A stretch of DNA of 64,000 bases, from contig NZ_LT607751.1 in assembly GCF_900090305.1 (NCBI RefSeq), forward strand, positions 4,836,001 through 4,900,000, read 5' to 3'. The position numbers and the translations under genes were made by a program. How positions within the stretch are numbered: position 1 is the stretch's first letter; every line of letters starts with the position of its first letter. The stretch comes from Micromonospora siamensis. GTDB taxonomy: Bacteria; Actinomycetota; Actinomycetes; Mycobacteriales; Micromonosporaceae. This document shows, in pieces, positions 1 through 9,649 of the stretch. A model generated the notes under the pieces. It saw only the letters and a list, made by a program, of their open reading frames with translations. It made no database searches and was not told where the DNA came from.

Positions 1-31
1 GGCGGCGACACCGCTATGCCACACGCCAGCC

Positions 32-190
32 CGACAGCCGGCAGGGACGCTGCGACGACGCGGACATAACGCCGCGACGGCCGTCAGGGATGCCGCGACA
101 TGCGGGCATAGGACGCGACGGCCGGCAGGGACGCCGTGACATGCCGGTGCGACGGCCGCCAGGGACGCCACGACATGTGGGCACGCCGGC
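32..190. repeat. Imperfect ~34-43 bp tandem repeats
   Basis: A unit starting CGACRGCCGNCAGGGAYGC occurs at about 32, 75, 116 and 150, with spacings of 43, 41 and 34 bp. Its tail varies but often contains GACATG. No reading frame through this block resembles a protein. It lies downstream of the uvrC stop and may be a degenerate minisatellite. The 1-282 stretch holds nothing else I recognise besides the tandem array that follows. Confidence 0.6.
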
Positions 191-222
191 CAGCTGGGCG
201 ACGACCGGACGCCGCCGCGGGC

Positions 223-294
223 GGCGGGTCAGCCGGGGGTGGCGGGTCAGCCGGGGGTGGCGGGTCAGCCGGGGGTGGCGGGTCAGCCGGGGGT
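223..294. repeat. 18-bp perfect tandem repeat, 4 copies, carrying the uvrC stop
   Basis: Four exact copies of an 18-bp unit (GGCGGGTCAGCCGGGGGT) run head to tail. The copy nearest uvrC supplies its last codons and TGA stop (283-285). Because 18 is a multiple of three, the other three copies repeat the stop in the same frame downstream. The array looks like slippage-driven duplication of the gene's 3' end. Confidence 0.95.
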
Positions 295-2229
295 GGACGG
301 GGTCGCCGTGGTCTCCTCGTCCAGCGCGGCGAGGATCGCCTCCGCCGTCCGCTTACCCACCCCCGGCACCTCGGTGATCTCGTCCACGGTCGCCGCCGAG
401 AGCCGCTTCAGCGACCCGAAGTGCCGCAGCAGCGCCTTGCGGCGTACCTCGCCGAGGCCGGGGATGTTGTCCAGGGCCGACTCGGTCATCCGCTTCGAGC
501 GGCGCTGCCGGTGGAAGGTGATGGCGAACCGGTGCGCCTCGTCGCGGACCCGCTGCAACAGGTAGAGCCCCTCGGACGTACGCGGCAGGATGACCGGGAA
601 GTCGTCGTCGGGCAGCCAGACCTCCTCCAGCCGCTTGGCCAGCCCGCAGAGCGCCACGTCGTCGATGCCCAGCTCGGCGAGGGCCTGGGCGGCCGCCGCC
701 ACCTGCGGCGCACCGCCGTCGACCACCACCAGCTGCGGCGGGTACGCGAACTTGCGGGGCCGCCCGGTGGTTGGGTCGATGCCCGGCCGGTCCGGGTCGG
801 CGGCGGTCTCCTCCCCCAGCTCGCCGGTCTCGGCGCGGGCGTCGAGATAGCGGGCGAAGCGGCGGCGCAGCACCTCCGACATGGCGGAGAGGTCGTCGGT
901 GGCGCCGCGGACGATGAAACGGCGGTATTCGCTCTTACGCGGCAGCCCGTCCTCGAAGACCACCATGCTGGCCACCACGTCGGTGCCCTGGATCTGGGAC
1001 ACGTCGAAGCACTCGATGCGCAGCGGCGAGGTGCGCATGTCCAGCGCCTCGCTGATCTCGTCGAGCGCCTTGCTGCGGGTGGTCAGGTCACCGGCGCGCT
1101 TGAGCTTGTGCCGGTTCAGGGCGTCCTTCGCGTTGCGCTCGACGGTCTCCAGCAGGGCCTTCTTGTCGCCGCGCTGCGGTACCCGCAGGGCGACCCGGCT
1201 CCCTCGCCGGCCGGAGAGCCAGTCGGCCAGCGCGTCGGCGTCGGCGGGCAGCTCGGGGACGAGCAGCTCGCGGGGCACGTCCGCCTCGCCCTGCTCGCCG
1301 CCGTACACCTGGGTGCAGAAGTGGTGCACCAGGTCGCCGGTGCTCAGCTCCTCGGTCTTCTCCACCACCCAACCGCGCTGGCCGCGGACCCGGCCGTCGC
1401 GGACGTGGAAGACCTGCACGGCGGCCTCGAGCGGGTCGTCGGCGAAGGCCACCACGTCGGCGTCCGTGCCGTCGCCGAGCACCACGGTCTGCTTCTCCAT
1501 CGCCCGGCGCAGGGCGGCGACGTCGTCGCGGAGCCGGGCCGCCCGCTCGAACTCCAACTCCTCGCTGGCCTGGAGCATCTCTCGTTCGAGCTTGCGGACC
1601 ATGGTGTCGGTGCGGCCGGCCATGAAGTCGCAGAAGCCGTCGACGATCTCCCGGTGCCGGTCGGCGGAGACGGTGCCCACGCAGGGCGCCGAGCACTTGC
1701 CGATGTAGCCCAGCAGGCAGGGACGGCCGACCTGGCCGGCCCGCTTGAACACCCCGGAGGAGCAGGTCCGCGCCGGGAAGACCCGCAGCAGCAGGTCGAG
1801 GGTCTCGCGGATCGCCCAGGCGTGCGAGTACGGCCCGAAATACCGCACCCCCTTGCGCTTGGCGCCCCGCATCACCTGCAGACGCGGGTATTCCTCGTCG
1901 AGGGTCACCGCGAGGTACGGGTACGACTTGTCGTCGCGGTAGCGGACGTTGAACCGAGGGTCGTACTGCTTGATCCAGGTGTATTCCTGCTGGAGGGCCT
2001 CCACCTCGGTGGCGACGGTGATCCAGTCCACCGACTCCGCCGTGAAGACCATCTGCCGGGTGCGCTGGTGCAGGTTGACCGGGTCGGCGAAGTAGGAGTT
2101 GAGCCGGCTGCGCAGGTTGCGGGCCTTGCCGACGTAGATCACCCGACCGGTGCCGTCGCGGAACCGGTAGACCCCCGGGGACTCGGGAATCGTGCCGGGC
2201 GCGGGTCGATAGGTCGAGGGATCAGCCAC
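283..2229 (-). CDS. uvrC: UvrABC system protein C (excinuclease subunit C)
   Basis: UvrC makes the dual incisions around bulky DNA lesions after UvrA/UvrB loading. The 648-residue length is normal. Visible domains in order: the GIY-YIG nuclease at about residues 15-100 ([20 protein letters not shown]), a UVR motif near 205-240 that binds UvrB, the RNase H-like 5' nuclease in the second half ([20 protein letters not shown]), and a C-terminal double helix-hairpin-helix ([16 protein letters not shown] ... [13 protein letters not shown]). The GTG start at 2229 is chosen because a TACGCT -10 box sits 6 nt upstream, implying a leaderless transcript. The damage-type promoter there is listed separately. 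The stop codon lies inside a tandem repeat. uvrA is on the same strand 2.3 kb away but is a separate unit. Confidence 0.97.
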   Translation of the reverse strand: MADPSTYRPAPGTIPESPGVYRFRDGTGRVIYVGKARNLRSRLNSYFADPVNLHQRTRQMVFTAESVDWITVATEVEALQQEYTWIKQYDPRFNVRYRDDKSYPYLAVTLDEEYPRLQVMRGAKRKGVRYFGPYSHAWAIRETLDLLLRVFPARTCSSGVFKRAGQVGRPCLLGYIGKCSAPCVGTVSADRHREIVDGFCDFMAGRTDTMVRKLEREMLQASEELEFERAARLRDDVAALRRAMEKQTVVLGDGTDADVVAFADDPLEAAVQVFHVRDGRVRGQRGWVVEKTEELSTGDLVHHFCTQVYGGEQGEADVPRELLVPELPADADALADWLSGRRGSRVALRVPQRGDKKALLETVERNAKDALNRHKLKRAGDLTTRSKALDEISEALDMRTSPLRIECFDVSQIQGTDVVASMVVFEDGLPRKSEYRRFIVRGATDDLSAMSEVLRRRFARYLDARAETGELGEETAADPDRPGIDPTTGRPRKFAYPPQLVVVDGGAPQVAAAAQALAELGIDDVALCGLAKRLEEVWLPDDDFPVILPRTSEGLYLLQRVRDEAHRFAITFHRQRRSKRMTESALDNIPGLGEVRRKALLRHFGSLKRLSAATVDEITEVPGVGKRTAEAILAALDEETTATPSTPG

Positions 2230-2235
2230 CCGACA

Positions 2236-2258
2236 AGCGTAATCCGATGGACCGACAG
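2236..2258 (-). promoter_or_regulatory. PafBC/RecA-NDp-like damage promoter of uvrC
   Basis: On the minus strand the sequence reads CTGTCGGTC, eight bases, then TACGCT. The RecA-NDp consensus bound through PafBC in mycobacteria is TTGTCRGTG-N8-TAnnnT, so 7 of 9 positions of the upstream half match, with exact spacing and a valid -10. Six bases separate the -10 from the uvrC GTG. Function is inferred from the family motif and from similar elements at uvrA, uvrB and polA. Confidence 0.6.
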
Positions 2259-2290
2259 CCCTCGGGCGACGCTTGCGGGCCGGACAACGA

Positions 2291-2347
2291 CACGGGCAGG
2301 CCGGGAAACGGCGGGCCGACCGGCAACGGCACGGGCCGGCCGGGAAA
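2291..2347. repeat. Short direct repeat upstream of the MFS gene
   Basis: An 18-bp sequence (CACGGGCAGGCCGGGAAA) at 2291 recurs with one mismatch at 2330. It lies in the 237-bp gap between the divergent uvrC and MFS genes. No function is evident. Confidence 0.5.
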
Positions 2348-2466
2348 ACCGGTGTCCCGGCCCGGCACCTGACCAGTAGCGTTCCCGCCCGGGCCCGTCC
2401 GGGCCGCCCGCCGGACGTCCGGCACCCCGGACGGTGGGGTGACCGGGTCGAACGAGGAGCGCGCGG

Positions 2467-3765
2467 ATGCAGGCCACGCCGATCCGCCGCAGCCGGGGCG
2501 GAGCCGTCCTGGTCGCGGCGCTGACCGTCGACGCGATCGGCAACGGCCTGTTCATGCCCCTGTCGCTGGTCTACTTCCTGGTGCTGACCGACGTCCCGCT
2601 GGGACGGCTGGGTCTGCTGCTCAGCGCGGCCACCGCACTCACCCTCGGGGTGCCGTTGTGGGCGGGGGCGCTGGCCGACCGGTTCGGCGCGTTGCCGGTG
2701 GTGGTCGCCGCCCAGCTGCTACAGGCGGCCGGCTATCTCGCGTACTCCCGGGTCACCGGCCCGGTCGGCGTCTTCGCCGCGGCGGCACTGGTGGCCCTCG
2801 GGGTGCGGTTCTTCTGGTCCACGGTCTTCACGCTGGTCGCCGACTACGTCGACGGCCGCGGCGGCGGATGGACGTCGGACACCTGGTACTCGGTGAGCAA
2901 CGGGGCCCGGTCCGCCGGCCTGGCGATCGGCGGGCTGGCCACCGGCCTGCTCGTGGCGAACGGCCAACCGGCCGCCTACCGCGCGACCGCCTGGGCGGCG
3001 GCCGGGTGCTTCACCCTGGCCGCGCTCACCATCGCGGTGGCGGTACGCGCGCCCCGCACCGCGTCCACCCCGGCCACGACCGGCCGCGGCGGCTACCCGG
3101 CCCTGCTGCGCGACCGGCCCTTCCTCGGTCTGGTCACGGTGAACACGGCGCACGCGTTGACCAGCATGATGCTCGGTCTGGCGCTGCCCACGGTGGTGCT
3201 GACCGACCTGCGCGCCCCGGCCTGGCTCACCGCCGCGGTGCTCGCCGGCAACGCCTTCGGAATCGCCGCGCTGTCCGGGCCGGTCGGCACCCGCCTGCCC
3301 CGCTTCCGGCGCAGCCGCACCATCGCCCTGGCGGCGACCCTCTGGACGGTCTGGGGTGTGGCGATGGCCGCCCTGGGGCCCGGGCCGCTGGTCGTGGTGG
3401 CGCCGCTGCTGGTGGCCGCGACGCTGCTGTGCACCGTGGCGGAGCTGGCCCACGCGCCGGCCTCGGCGGCGCTCGCCGCGGCGGTCGCGCCGGCCGGTTC
3501 GCGGGGGCGTTACCTGGCGGTGTTCCAGTACTCCTGGACGCTCGCCTCGATGCTCGCCCCGGCCTTCTTCGCCACCCTGCACGAGGTCGACGGCACCGCG
3601 CCGTGGCTGGTCCTGGCGCTGGTCAACGCGGGCACCGTCGGGGCCGTGCTGCTGCTGGAGCGGGCCCTGCCGCCGCGGGTCCTGCGCGACCCACCGCGCG
3701 CCGTCGAGCCGGTCGGGCGGCGGGCCGCCGCGGACGGTACGGAGGCGACCCGCACGCCCGTGTGA
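2467..3765 (+). CDS. MFS transporter
   Basis: A 432-residue membrane protein with about twelve hydrophobic segments and the MFS loop 2-3 signature ([20 protein letters not shown]). It is probably a drug or metabolite exporter of the inner membrane, but the substrate cannot be read from the sequence. The ATG at 2467 has a GAGGAG ribosome site about 8 nt upstream. It starts divergently from uvrC and converges on the Rieske gene with only 6 bp between stops. The C-terminal 35 residues are charged and proline-rich, probably a cytoplasmic tail. Confidence 0.86.
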   Translation: MQATPIRRSRGGAVLVAALTVDAIGNGLFMPLSLVYFLVLTDVPLGRLGLLLSAATALTLGVPLWAGALADRFGALPVVVAAQLLQAAGYLAYSRVTGPVGVFAAAALVALGVRFFWSTVFTLVADYVDGRGGGWTSDTWYSVSNGARSAGLAIGGLATGLLVANGQPAAYRATAWAAAGCFTLAALTIAVAVRAPRTASTPATTGRGGYPALLRDRPFLGLVTVNTAHALTSMMLGLALPTVVLTDLRAPAWLTAAVLAGNAFGIAALSGPVGTRLPRFRRSRTIALAATLWTVWGVAMAALGPGPLVVVAPLLVAATLLCTVAELAHAPASAALAAAVAPAGSRGRYLAVFQYSWTLASMLAPAFFATLHEVDGTAPWLVLALVNAGTVGAVLLLERALPPRVLRDPPRAVEPVGRRAAADGTEATRTPV

Positions 3766-3771
3766 CCCGGT

Positions 3772-4284
3772 TCAGGCCAGGGTGATCTGCTCGCCGGTGA
3801 CCTTGAGCTGTTTCGCCGGCAGCGGCTTCGTGGCGGGCCCCTGCTGGACCGAGCCGTCGCTGGTCGAGAAGCGGCTGCCGTGGCAGGTGCAGATGATCGA
3901 GTCACCGTCGATCTTCGACACCGGGCAGCCCTGGTGGGTGCAGATCGGGTCGAAGCCCTTGAACTGACCGGCCTGCGGCTGGGTGATCACCACACCCTTG
4001 TCGGCGAGGATGACGCCTCCGCCGACAGGGACGTCGGTGGTCCGGGTCAGCGGGCCGGCGCTGTCCCGGTTGCCGCCTTCGGCGTCCCCGGCGCCCGTCG
4101 CGCCCGGCCCGCCGCTCGTCGGCCCGGCGCCCGGCCCGCCGCTGGTCGGAGTGGCGCCGGAGCCGGAGCCGTCGTCGCTGCCGCAGGCGGAGAGGAGCAC
4201 GCCGGCCCCGACCGCTCCGGCGCCGGCCAGCAGGGTACGGCGGGTGGGCGTACCCGGCCCGGTGCAAGCCTGCTCGTCACTCAT
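3772..4284 (-). CDS. Tat-exported Rieske [2Fe-2S] lipoprotein
   Basis: A 170-residue secreted electron-transfer protein. The N-terminus has a twin-arginine signal ([21 protein letters not shown]) with a lipobox ending at Cys34, so it is probably exported folded and lipid-anchored. A Gly/Pro/Thr-rich linker (about 35-75) leads to a Rieske domain with cluster ligands Cys115, His117, Cys132 and His135, and disulfide cysteines Cys120 and Cys134 as in bc1-type Rieske proteins. The ATG at 4284 follows GAGAGGGG. It is a soluble-domain Rieske without cytochrome partners nearby, so the redox partner is unknown. It lies 244 bp downstream of uvrA, with a hairpin between. Confidence 0.91.
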   Translation of the reverse strand: MSDEQACTGPGTPTRRTLLAGAGAVGAGVLLSACGSDDGSGSGATPTSGGPGAGPTSGGPGATGAGDAEGGNRDSAGPLTRTTDVPVGGGVILADKGVVITQPQAGQFKGFDPICTHQGCPVSKIDGDSIICTCHGSRFSTSDGSVQQGPATKPLPAKQLKVTGEQITLA

Positions 4285-4396
4285 CTGCGGCCCCTCTCGG
4301 TTGGTGGCCCCGGTCGGCGACCCGGCGCCCCTGCCCTTCGACACGCGCCACCCGGTCACCCGGTTCAACGGGCCGCCGCAGGGCCCGGCAACGGCG

Positions 4397-4426
4397 ACGG
4401 GCGGACCCGATCGTGGGCCCGCCCGT
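4397..4426 (-). terminator. Hairpin after uvrA
   Basis: ACGGGCGG and CCGCCCGT form a perfect 8-bp stem, extended by CCC/GGG inside, between the uvrA stop and the Rieske start on the same strand. There is no T-run, as is common in GC-rich actinomycetes. It probably ends the uvrA transcript. Confidence 0.5.
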
Positions 4427-4528
4427 TCGCGTTCGTGTCCCGCCGACGGCACACCGGCGGAACCGCCTCGACGGCCGGCGCGACCCGGCCGTCGATCTCG
4501 CGGACCGGGTCGGTCCACCGCCCGCGGG

Positions 4529-7474
4529 TCAGCGCGCCCCGGCCGGCACCTTGCGGGTCGACCGGGACCGGGTGGCGCCGTTGGCCTTCGCCGCCCGGGT
4601 GGTGGCCGCCGCGGCGCCCTTCGCCGTGCCGTCGAGCTTGAGCAGCGGGCGCAGGAACTGGCCGGTGTGGCTCTCCGGCACCTCGGCGACCTCTTCCGGG
4701 GTGCCGGTGGCGAGCACCGTGCCGCCCCGGTGGCCACCCTCGGGGCCCATGTCGATGATCCAGTCGGCGGTCTTGATCACGTCGAGGTTGTGCTCGATGG
4801 TGATCACGGTGTTGCCCTTGTCGACCAGGCCCTCGAGCACCATCAGCAGCTTGCGGATGTCCTCGAAGTGCAGGCCGGTGGTCGGCTCGTCGAGGACGTA
4901 GACCGTCCGGCCGGTGGAGCGCTTCTGCAGCTCGGAGGCGAGCTTGACGCGCTGCGCCTCACCGCCGGAGAGGGTCGGCGCGGGCTGGCCGAGCCGGACG
5001 TAGCCCAGCCCGACGTCGACCAGGGTCTTGAGGTGCCGGTGAATGGCCGGGATGGCGGAGAAGAACTCGGCCGCCTCCTCGATCGGCATCTCCAGCACGT
5101 CGGAGACCGTCTTGCCCTTGTAGTGCACCTCGAGGGTCTCCCGGTTGTAACGCGCGCCCTTGCAGACCTCGCAGGGGACGTAGACGTCCGGGAGGAAGTT
5201 CATCTCGATCTTGATGGTGCCGTCGCCGGAGCACGCCTCGCAACGGCCGCCCTTGACGTTGAACGAGAACCGGCCGGGGCCGTATCCCCGGACCTTGGCC
5301 TCGGTGGTCTCGGCGAAGAGCCGGCGGACGTGGTCCCAGACGCCGGTGTAGGTCGCCGGGTTGGACCGGGGCGTACGCCCGATCGGCGACTGGTCGACGC
5401 CGACGACCTTGTCCACGTGCTCCAGGCCGGTGACCCGGGTGTGCCGGCCCGGCACCAGCCGGGCACCGTTGATCTGGTTGGCCAGTACGGCGTGCAGGAT
5501 GTCGTTGACCAGCGTCGACTTGCCCGAGCCGCTGACCCCGGTGACCGCGATCAACTGGCCCAGCGGGAAGCCGACGGTCAGGTTGTGCAGGTTGTGCTCG
5601 CGGGCGCCGTGCACCACCAGCTCGCGGCCGGGGGTCTGCGGCCGGCGCTGCTGCGGGGTGGGGATCACCTTCCGCCCGGAGAGGTACGCCCCGGTGACCG
5701 ACTCGGGATTGTCCAGCAGCGCCGGCACCGAACCGCTGTGCACGATCTTGCCGCCGTGCTCCCCCGCGCCCGGGCCGATGTCGACGATCCAGTCCGCCAT
5801 CCGGATGGTGTCCTCGTCGTGCTCCACCACGATCAGCGTGTTGCCCAGGCCGCGCAGCCGGATCAGCGTCTCGATCAGCCGGTGGTTGTCGCGCTGGTGC
5901 AGCCCGATCGACGGCTCGTCGAGCACGTAGAGGACGCCGACCAGGCCGGAGCCGATCTGGGTGGCCAGCCGGATGCGCTGCGCCTCGCCACCGGAGAGGG
6001 TGCCCGCCGCCCGGTCCAGGGAGAGGTAGTCCAGGCCGACGTCGAGCAGGAACTTCAACCGGGCGTTGATCTCCTTGAGCACCCGCTCGGCGATCAGCTT
6101 CTGCCGGTCGGTCAGCTCGATGCCGGCCAGCAGGTCGGCCGCCTCGCCCACCGACAGGTTGCAGACCTCGGCGATGCTCCGCCCGGCCAGGGTGACCGCG
6201 AGCACCTCCGGCTTGAGGCGGGCGCCACCGCAGGCCGCGCAGGGCACGTCGCGCATGTAGCCCTCGTACTTGTCGCGGGACCACTCGGACTCGGTGTCGG
6301 AGTGCCGGCGCTCGATCCACTGCACCACGCCCTCGAAGCCGGTGTAGTAGGAGCGCTCGCGACCGTACTTGTTGCGGTAGCGCACGTGCACCTGGTCGTC
6401 GGAGCCGTGCAGGATCGTCTTCTGCGCCCGCGACGGCAGCGCCCGCCACGGCGTGTCGACGTCGAAGTGCTGGCTCTCGCCGAGCGCCTCCAGCAGGCGG
6501 AGGAAGTATTCCAGGTTGTGCCCGGTGGACCAGGGCTGGATCGCGCCCTCGCGGAGGCTGCGCTCCGGGTCGGGAATGATCAGCTCCGGGTCGACCTCCT
6601 TCTTGGTGCCCAGGCCGGTGCACTCCGGGCAGGCGCCGTACGGCGCGTTGAAGGAGAAGACCCGGGGCTCCAGGTCCTCGATGGCGAGGGGGTGGTCGTT
6701 GGGGCAGGCCAGGTGCTCGGAGTAGCGGCGCTCCCGGTTCGGGTCGTCCTCGGCCAGGTCGACGAAGTCGAGCAGGACCAGGCCGCCGGAGAGGCCGAGC
6801 GCGGCCTCGACCGAGTCGGTCAGCCGCTGCTTGGCGCTGGCCTTGACGGTGAGCCGGTCGATCACCACCTCGATCGTGTGCTTCTCCTGCTTCTTGAGCT
6901 TGGGCGGCTCGGTGAGCTGGTGCACCACGCCGTCGACCCGGGCCCGGGCGTAGCCCTTGCCCTGGAGCTCGGCGAAGAGGTCGACGTATTCGCCCTTGCG
7001 GCCGCGCACCACCGGGGCGAGGACCATGAACTTGGTGCCCTCGGCCATGGCGAGGACCCGGTCGACGATCTGCTGCGGGCTCTGCTTGGAGATCCGCTCG
7101 CCGCAGACCGGGCAGTGCGGCTCGCCGATGCGGGCGAAGAGCAGCCGGAGGTAGTCGTAGACCTCGGTGATGGTGCCCACCGTCGAGCGCGGGTTGCGCG
7201 AGGTGGACTTCTGGTCGATGGAGACCGCGGGACTGAGACCCTCGATGAAGTCGACGTCGGGCTTGTCCATCTGGCCGAGGAACTGCCGGGCGTACGACGA
7301 GAGCGACTCGACGTAGCGCCGCTGCCCCTCGGCGAAGATCGTGTCGAAGGCCAGGCTCGACTTGCCCGACCCGGAGAGCCCGGTGAAGACGATCAGAGCG
7401 TCCCGGGGCAGGTCGAGACTGACGTCACGCAGGTTGTGCTCGCGCGCGCCACGGATGATCAGTCGGTCGGCCAC
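4529..7474 (-). CDS. uvrA: UvrABC system protein A (excinuclease subunit A)
   Basis: UvrA is the damage-recognition ATPase of nucleotide excision repair. The 981-residue protein shows two ABC ATPase modules: Walker A at 32-39 (GLSGSGKS) and again near 645 (GVSGSGKST), with two LSGGEAQR signatures. Zinc-binding cysteines are visible (CPVCGERI; a [12 protein letters not shown] cluster; CEACSGDG and [10 protein letters not shown] near the C-terminus). The start is taken as GTG 7474 ([15 protein letters not shown]), the conserved family N-terminus, with GGGAG upstream. A longer frame begins at 7570, but that position lies inside the predicted -10 box, so it cannot be the start. Confidence 0.97.
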   Translation of the reverse strand: MADRLIIRGAREHNLRDVSLDLPRDALIVFTGLSGSGKSSLAFDTIFAEGQRRYVESLSSYARQFLGQMDKPDVDFIEGLSPAVSIDQKSTSRNPRSTVGTITEVYDYLRLLFARIGEPHCPVCGERISKQSPQQIVDRVLAMAEGTKFMVLAPVVRGRKGEYVDLFAELQGKGYARARVDGVVHQLTEPPKLKKQEKHTIEVVIDRLTVKASAKQRLTDSVEAALGLSGGLVLLDFVDLAEDDPNRERRYSEHLACPNDHPLAIEDLEPRVFSFNAPYGACPECTGLGTKKEVDPELIIPDPERSLREGAIQPWSTGHNLEYFLRLLEALGESQHFDVDTPWRALPSRAQKTILHGSDDQVHVRYRNKYGRERSYYTGFEGVVQWIERRHSDTESEWSRDKYEGYMRDVPCAACGGARLKPEVLAVTLAGRSIAEVCNLSVGEAADLLAGIELTDRQKLIAERVLKEINARLKFLLDVGLDYLSLDRAAGTLSGGEAQRIRLATQIGSGLVGVLYVLDEPSIGLHQRDNHRLIETLIRLRGLGNTLIVVEHDEDTIRMADWIVDIGPGAGEHGGKIVHSGSVPALLDNPESVTGAYLSGRKVIPTPQQRRPQTPGRELVVHGAREHNLHNLTVGFPLGQLIAVTGVSGSGKSTLVNDILHAVLANQINGARLVPGRHTRVTGLEHVDKVVGVDQSPIGRTPRSNPATYTGVWDHVRRLFAETTEAKVRGYGPGRFSFNVKGGRCEACSGDGTIKIEMNFLPDVYVPCEVCKGARYNRETLEVHYKGKTVSDVLEMPIEEAAEFFSAIPAIHRHLKTLVDVGLGYVRLGQPAPTLSGGEAQRVKLASELQKRSTGRTVYVLDEPTTGLHFEDIRKLLMVLEGLVDKGNTVITIEHNLDVIKTADWIIDMGPEGGHRGGTVLATGTPEEVAEVPESHTGQFLRPLLKLDGTAKGAAAATTRAAKANGATRSRSTRKVPAGAR

Positions 7475-7569
7475 GGTGCGTGTGCTCCCGGAAGAAGAAA
7501 GTGAGGCGGTTCTGTCCGCTCCGAGCGGGGTCTGAGCGGTTTTGCGGGCGCGGAGAAGACGCCTGGGCA

Positions 7570-7592
7570 ACTCTAGCCCCGACGTACGACAA
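7570..7592 (-). promoter_or_regulatory. PafBC/RecA-NDp-like damage promoter of uvrA
   Basis: The minus strand reads TTGTCGTAC, eight bases, TAGAGT. The TTGTCR core, the 8-bp spacing and the TAnnnT -10 all match the mycobacterial RecA-NDp consensus; only the last three bases of the upstream box differ. The predicted transcript start is near 7563, giving a ~90-nt leader before the GTG. Confidence 0.65.
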
Positions 7593-7661
7593 CTTTCCGC
7601 GCCCGCACATTCCCCCAGCTCACCCCGGTCGCGCCGCCCCTAACGCCCCCGGAGCGGCCCG

Positions 7662-8741
7662 TCAGTATCCGCCCGCCGACGGCGGCTGCGCCGGACGCGC
7701 GGTCCGTCGCCGGGCCGACCGCCACCCACCCCGCCGCTCGGCGGCCACCCGGGCCTCCCGGCGCCGGCTCTCGTGGGCCACCTCCCGCTGCAGGCGGCGC
7801 CAGCTGTCGTACCGCCGGGGCGGCAGCTCGCCGTTCTCCAGGGCCGCCCGGACCGCGCAGGCCGGCTCGGCGTCGTGCGCGCAGTCGGCGTACCGGCAGC
7901 CGGCGGCGAGGGCCGTGATGTCGGTGAACGCCCGGTCCACGCCCGCCGCGCCGTCCAGCAGGCCGACCGCGCGTACCCCCGGGGTGTCCAGCACGGCGCC
8001 GCCGCCGGGGATCGGCACCAGGGCCCGCCAGGTGGTGGTGTGCCGGCCCTTGCCGTCGACCCGGCGGATCGCCTGGGTCGGCATCACCGTCGCCCCGGCC
8101 AGCGCGTTGACCAGGCTCGACTTGCCGGCGCCGGAGGGCCCGAGCAGCCCCAGGGTGCGCCCGGGGGCGACCAGCGGGCGCAGCGGCGCCAGGCCCTCCC
8201 CCCGCTCGGCGCTGACCGGCAGCACCGGCGCCCCCGGCGCCACCGCGGCGAGCTGCCGGGCCACCGCGTCCGCGTCGGCGGCCAGGTCGGCCTTGGTCAG
8301 CAGCACCAGCGGGCGGGCCCCCGACTCGTGGACCAGGGAGAGCAGCCGTTCGATCCGGCCGACGTCCGGCTCGGGGTGCACCGGCTCGACGACCGCCGCC
8401 GCGTCCAGGTTGGCGGCCAGCACCTGGCCGCTGGCGTCCCTGCCGGCGGTCCGGCGGACCAGCGCGGTCCGCCGGGGCAGCACCGCCTCGACGGTGACCG
8501 GCCCGTCCGGCCAGGTCGCCAGCAGCACCCAGTCACCGGCGCAGGGCAGGGTCGCCGGGTCCCGGGCGGCGTCGCCGAGGACCGCGCCACCCAGCGAGGC
8601 GCGCACCGGCCCGTCGGCGGTGAGCACCGTGCAGACGCCGCGGTCCACCCGGGCCACCCGGCCGGGACGCCGCCCGGTCCGGCGGGGCGCCTGGGCCGCC
8701 CGGTCGGCGTCCCAGCCGAGGGCGGTGAGGTCGATCGTCAT
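7662..8741 (-). CDS. rsgA: Small ribosomal subunit biogenesis GTPase RsgA
   Basis: RsgA is a circularly permuted GTPase that acts in late 30S maturation. The 359 residues show an OB-fold N-terminal part, then G4 (LTKADL) before G1 (GPSGAGKSSLVN) and G3 (DTPGVR), the permuted order that defines the family. A C-terminal zinc motif with cysteines and histidine (CRYADCAHDAEPAC) follows. The last 40 residues are Arg-rich. The ATG at 8741 has GAGGA about 6 nt upstream. It starts divergently from the mycothiol-enzyme homologue. Confidence 0.94.
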   Translation of the reverse strand: MTIDLTALGWDADRAAQAPRRTGRRPGRVARVDRGVCTVLTADGPVRASLGGAVLGDAARDPATLPCAGDWVLLATWPDGPVTVEAVLPRRTALVRRTAGRDASGQVLAANLDAAAVVEPVHPEPDVGRIERLLSLVHESGARPLVLLTKADLAADADAVARQLAAVAPGAPVLPVSAERGEGLAPLRPLVAPGRTLGLLGPSGAGKSSLVNALAGATVMPTQAIRRVDGKGRHTTTWRALVPIPGGGAVLDTPGVRAVGLLDGAAGVDRAFTDITALAAGCRYADCAHDAEPACAVRAALENGELPPRRYDSWRRLQREVAHESRRREARVAAERRGGWRSARRRTARPAQPPSAGGY

Positions 8742-8913
8742 GGCACATCCTCAGGAGTGTCGGAACGGGTTGGGGCGGAACACGCGTACGACGACGGGCA
8801 TGGTCACCACCACCTCGCCTCCCGACCCCCGGTGCCGCGTTCTGCGACGACGGTAGGACCACCGCCGACGCGCCGAAAGCGATTTCCACGGCGACGCGGT
8901 GCGAGGCGACCGC

Positions 8914-8919
8914 TAGGGT
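8914..8919 (+). promoter_or_regulatory. Leaderless -10 box (TAGGGT)
   Basis: TAGGGT ends 6 nt before the GTG at 8926, so transcription probably begins at the start codon. No ribosome site is present. No convincing -35 or damage-type upstream box is visible. Confidence 0.5.
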
Positions 8920-8925
8920 CGACCC

Positions 8926-9642
8926 GTGACCACCGACCCGCTGTTGCTGACCGGCGAGGTGGACGACGCCACCGCGCGGCTGCTGGCCACCGTCGGGGCC
9001 CTCGACGCCGCGGCGGTCGCCGCGCCGTCGCTGCTGCCCGGCTGGACCCGGGGGCACGTGCTGGCCCACCTGGCCCGCAACGCCGACGGCATGCTCAACC
9101 TGCTCACCGCGGCGCGCACCGGCGAGGACATCCCGATGTACGCCGACCCCGCCGCCCGGACCGCCGACATCGAGGCCGGCGCGGCCCGCCCGCCGGCCGA
9201 GCACCTGGCCGACCTGCGTCGCTCGGCCGCCCGGTTCGTCGACGCGGTCGCCGCCATGCCGGTGCCGGCCTGGGCGGCTACGGTGCGGACCCACCGTGGC
9301 CCGATGGTGGCCGCCCGGCTGGTCTGGGCCCGGCTGCGGGAGGTCGAGGTGCACCACGTCGACCTGGCCGTGGGATACCGGCCGGCCGACTGGCCGGCGG
9401 CGTTCGGCCACCGGCTGCTGCACGAGGTCGCCGCCGACCTGGCCGGTCGCTCCGACGTGCCGGCGATGGTGCTGCGCTTCGAGGGCAGCCGGCACGAACT
9501 CACCGTCGGCGAGCCGGCCGGCGCCCCCGTGGTCGCCGGTCCGGCGCCGGAGCTGGCGGCCTGGCTGATCGGCCGCGCCGACGGCCGGGTGCTCACCGTG
9601 ACCCCGCACGGCCCGCTACCGACCCCACCGGAATGGATCTAG
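8926..9642 (+). CDS. Maleylpyruvate isomerase family mycothiol-dependent enzyme
   Basis: A 238-residue DinB/MDMPI-fold protein. The N-terminal four-helix region carries the family's LLPGWTRGHVLAHLARNAD motif with a metal-binding histidine, and EVEVHHVDL supplies further histidines. Members typically use mycothiol, the actinobacterial thiol, for isomerisation or detoxification; the true substrate is unknown. Start is GTG 8926, set by the adjacent -10 box. It probably forms a unit with the hydrolase 7 bp downstream, which is a glyoxalase II-like fold, so a joint thiol-adduct detoxification role is plausible but inferred. Confidence 0.86.
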   Translation: MTTDPLLLTGEVDDATARLLATVGALDAAAVAAPSLLPGWTRGHVLAHLARNADGMLNLLTAARTGEDIPMYADPAARTADIEAGAARPPAEHLADLRRSAARFVDAVAAMPVPAWAATVRTHRGPMVAARLVWARLREVEVHHVDLAVGYRPADWPAAFGHRLLHEVAADLAGRSDVPAMVLRFEGSRHELTVGEPAGAPVVAGPAPELAAWLIGRADGRVLTVTPHGPLPTPPEWI

Positions 9643-9649
9643 GTAACCG

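Noticed and set aside
136..2379. Long plus-strand open frames across uvrC and elsewhere
   Set aside because: High GC leaves many antisense frames open. They show no family motifs and lie over clear genes with intact catalytic residues.
2230..7600. LexA box (SOS operator) at uvrA or uvrC
   Set aside because: No actinobacterial TCGAAC-N4-GTTCGA-type box is visible; the repeated element is of the RecA-NDp type instead.
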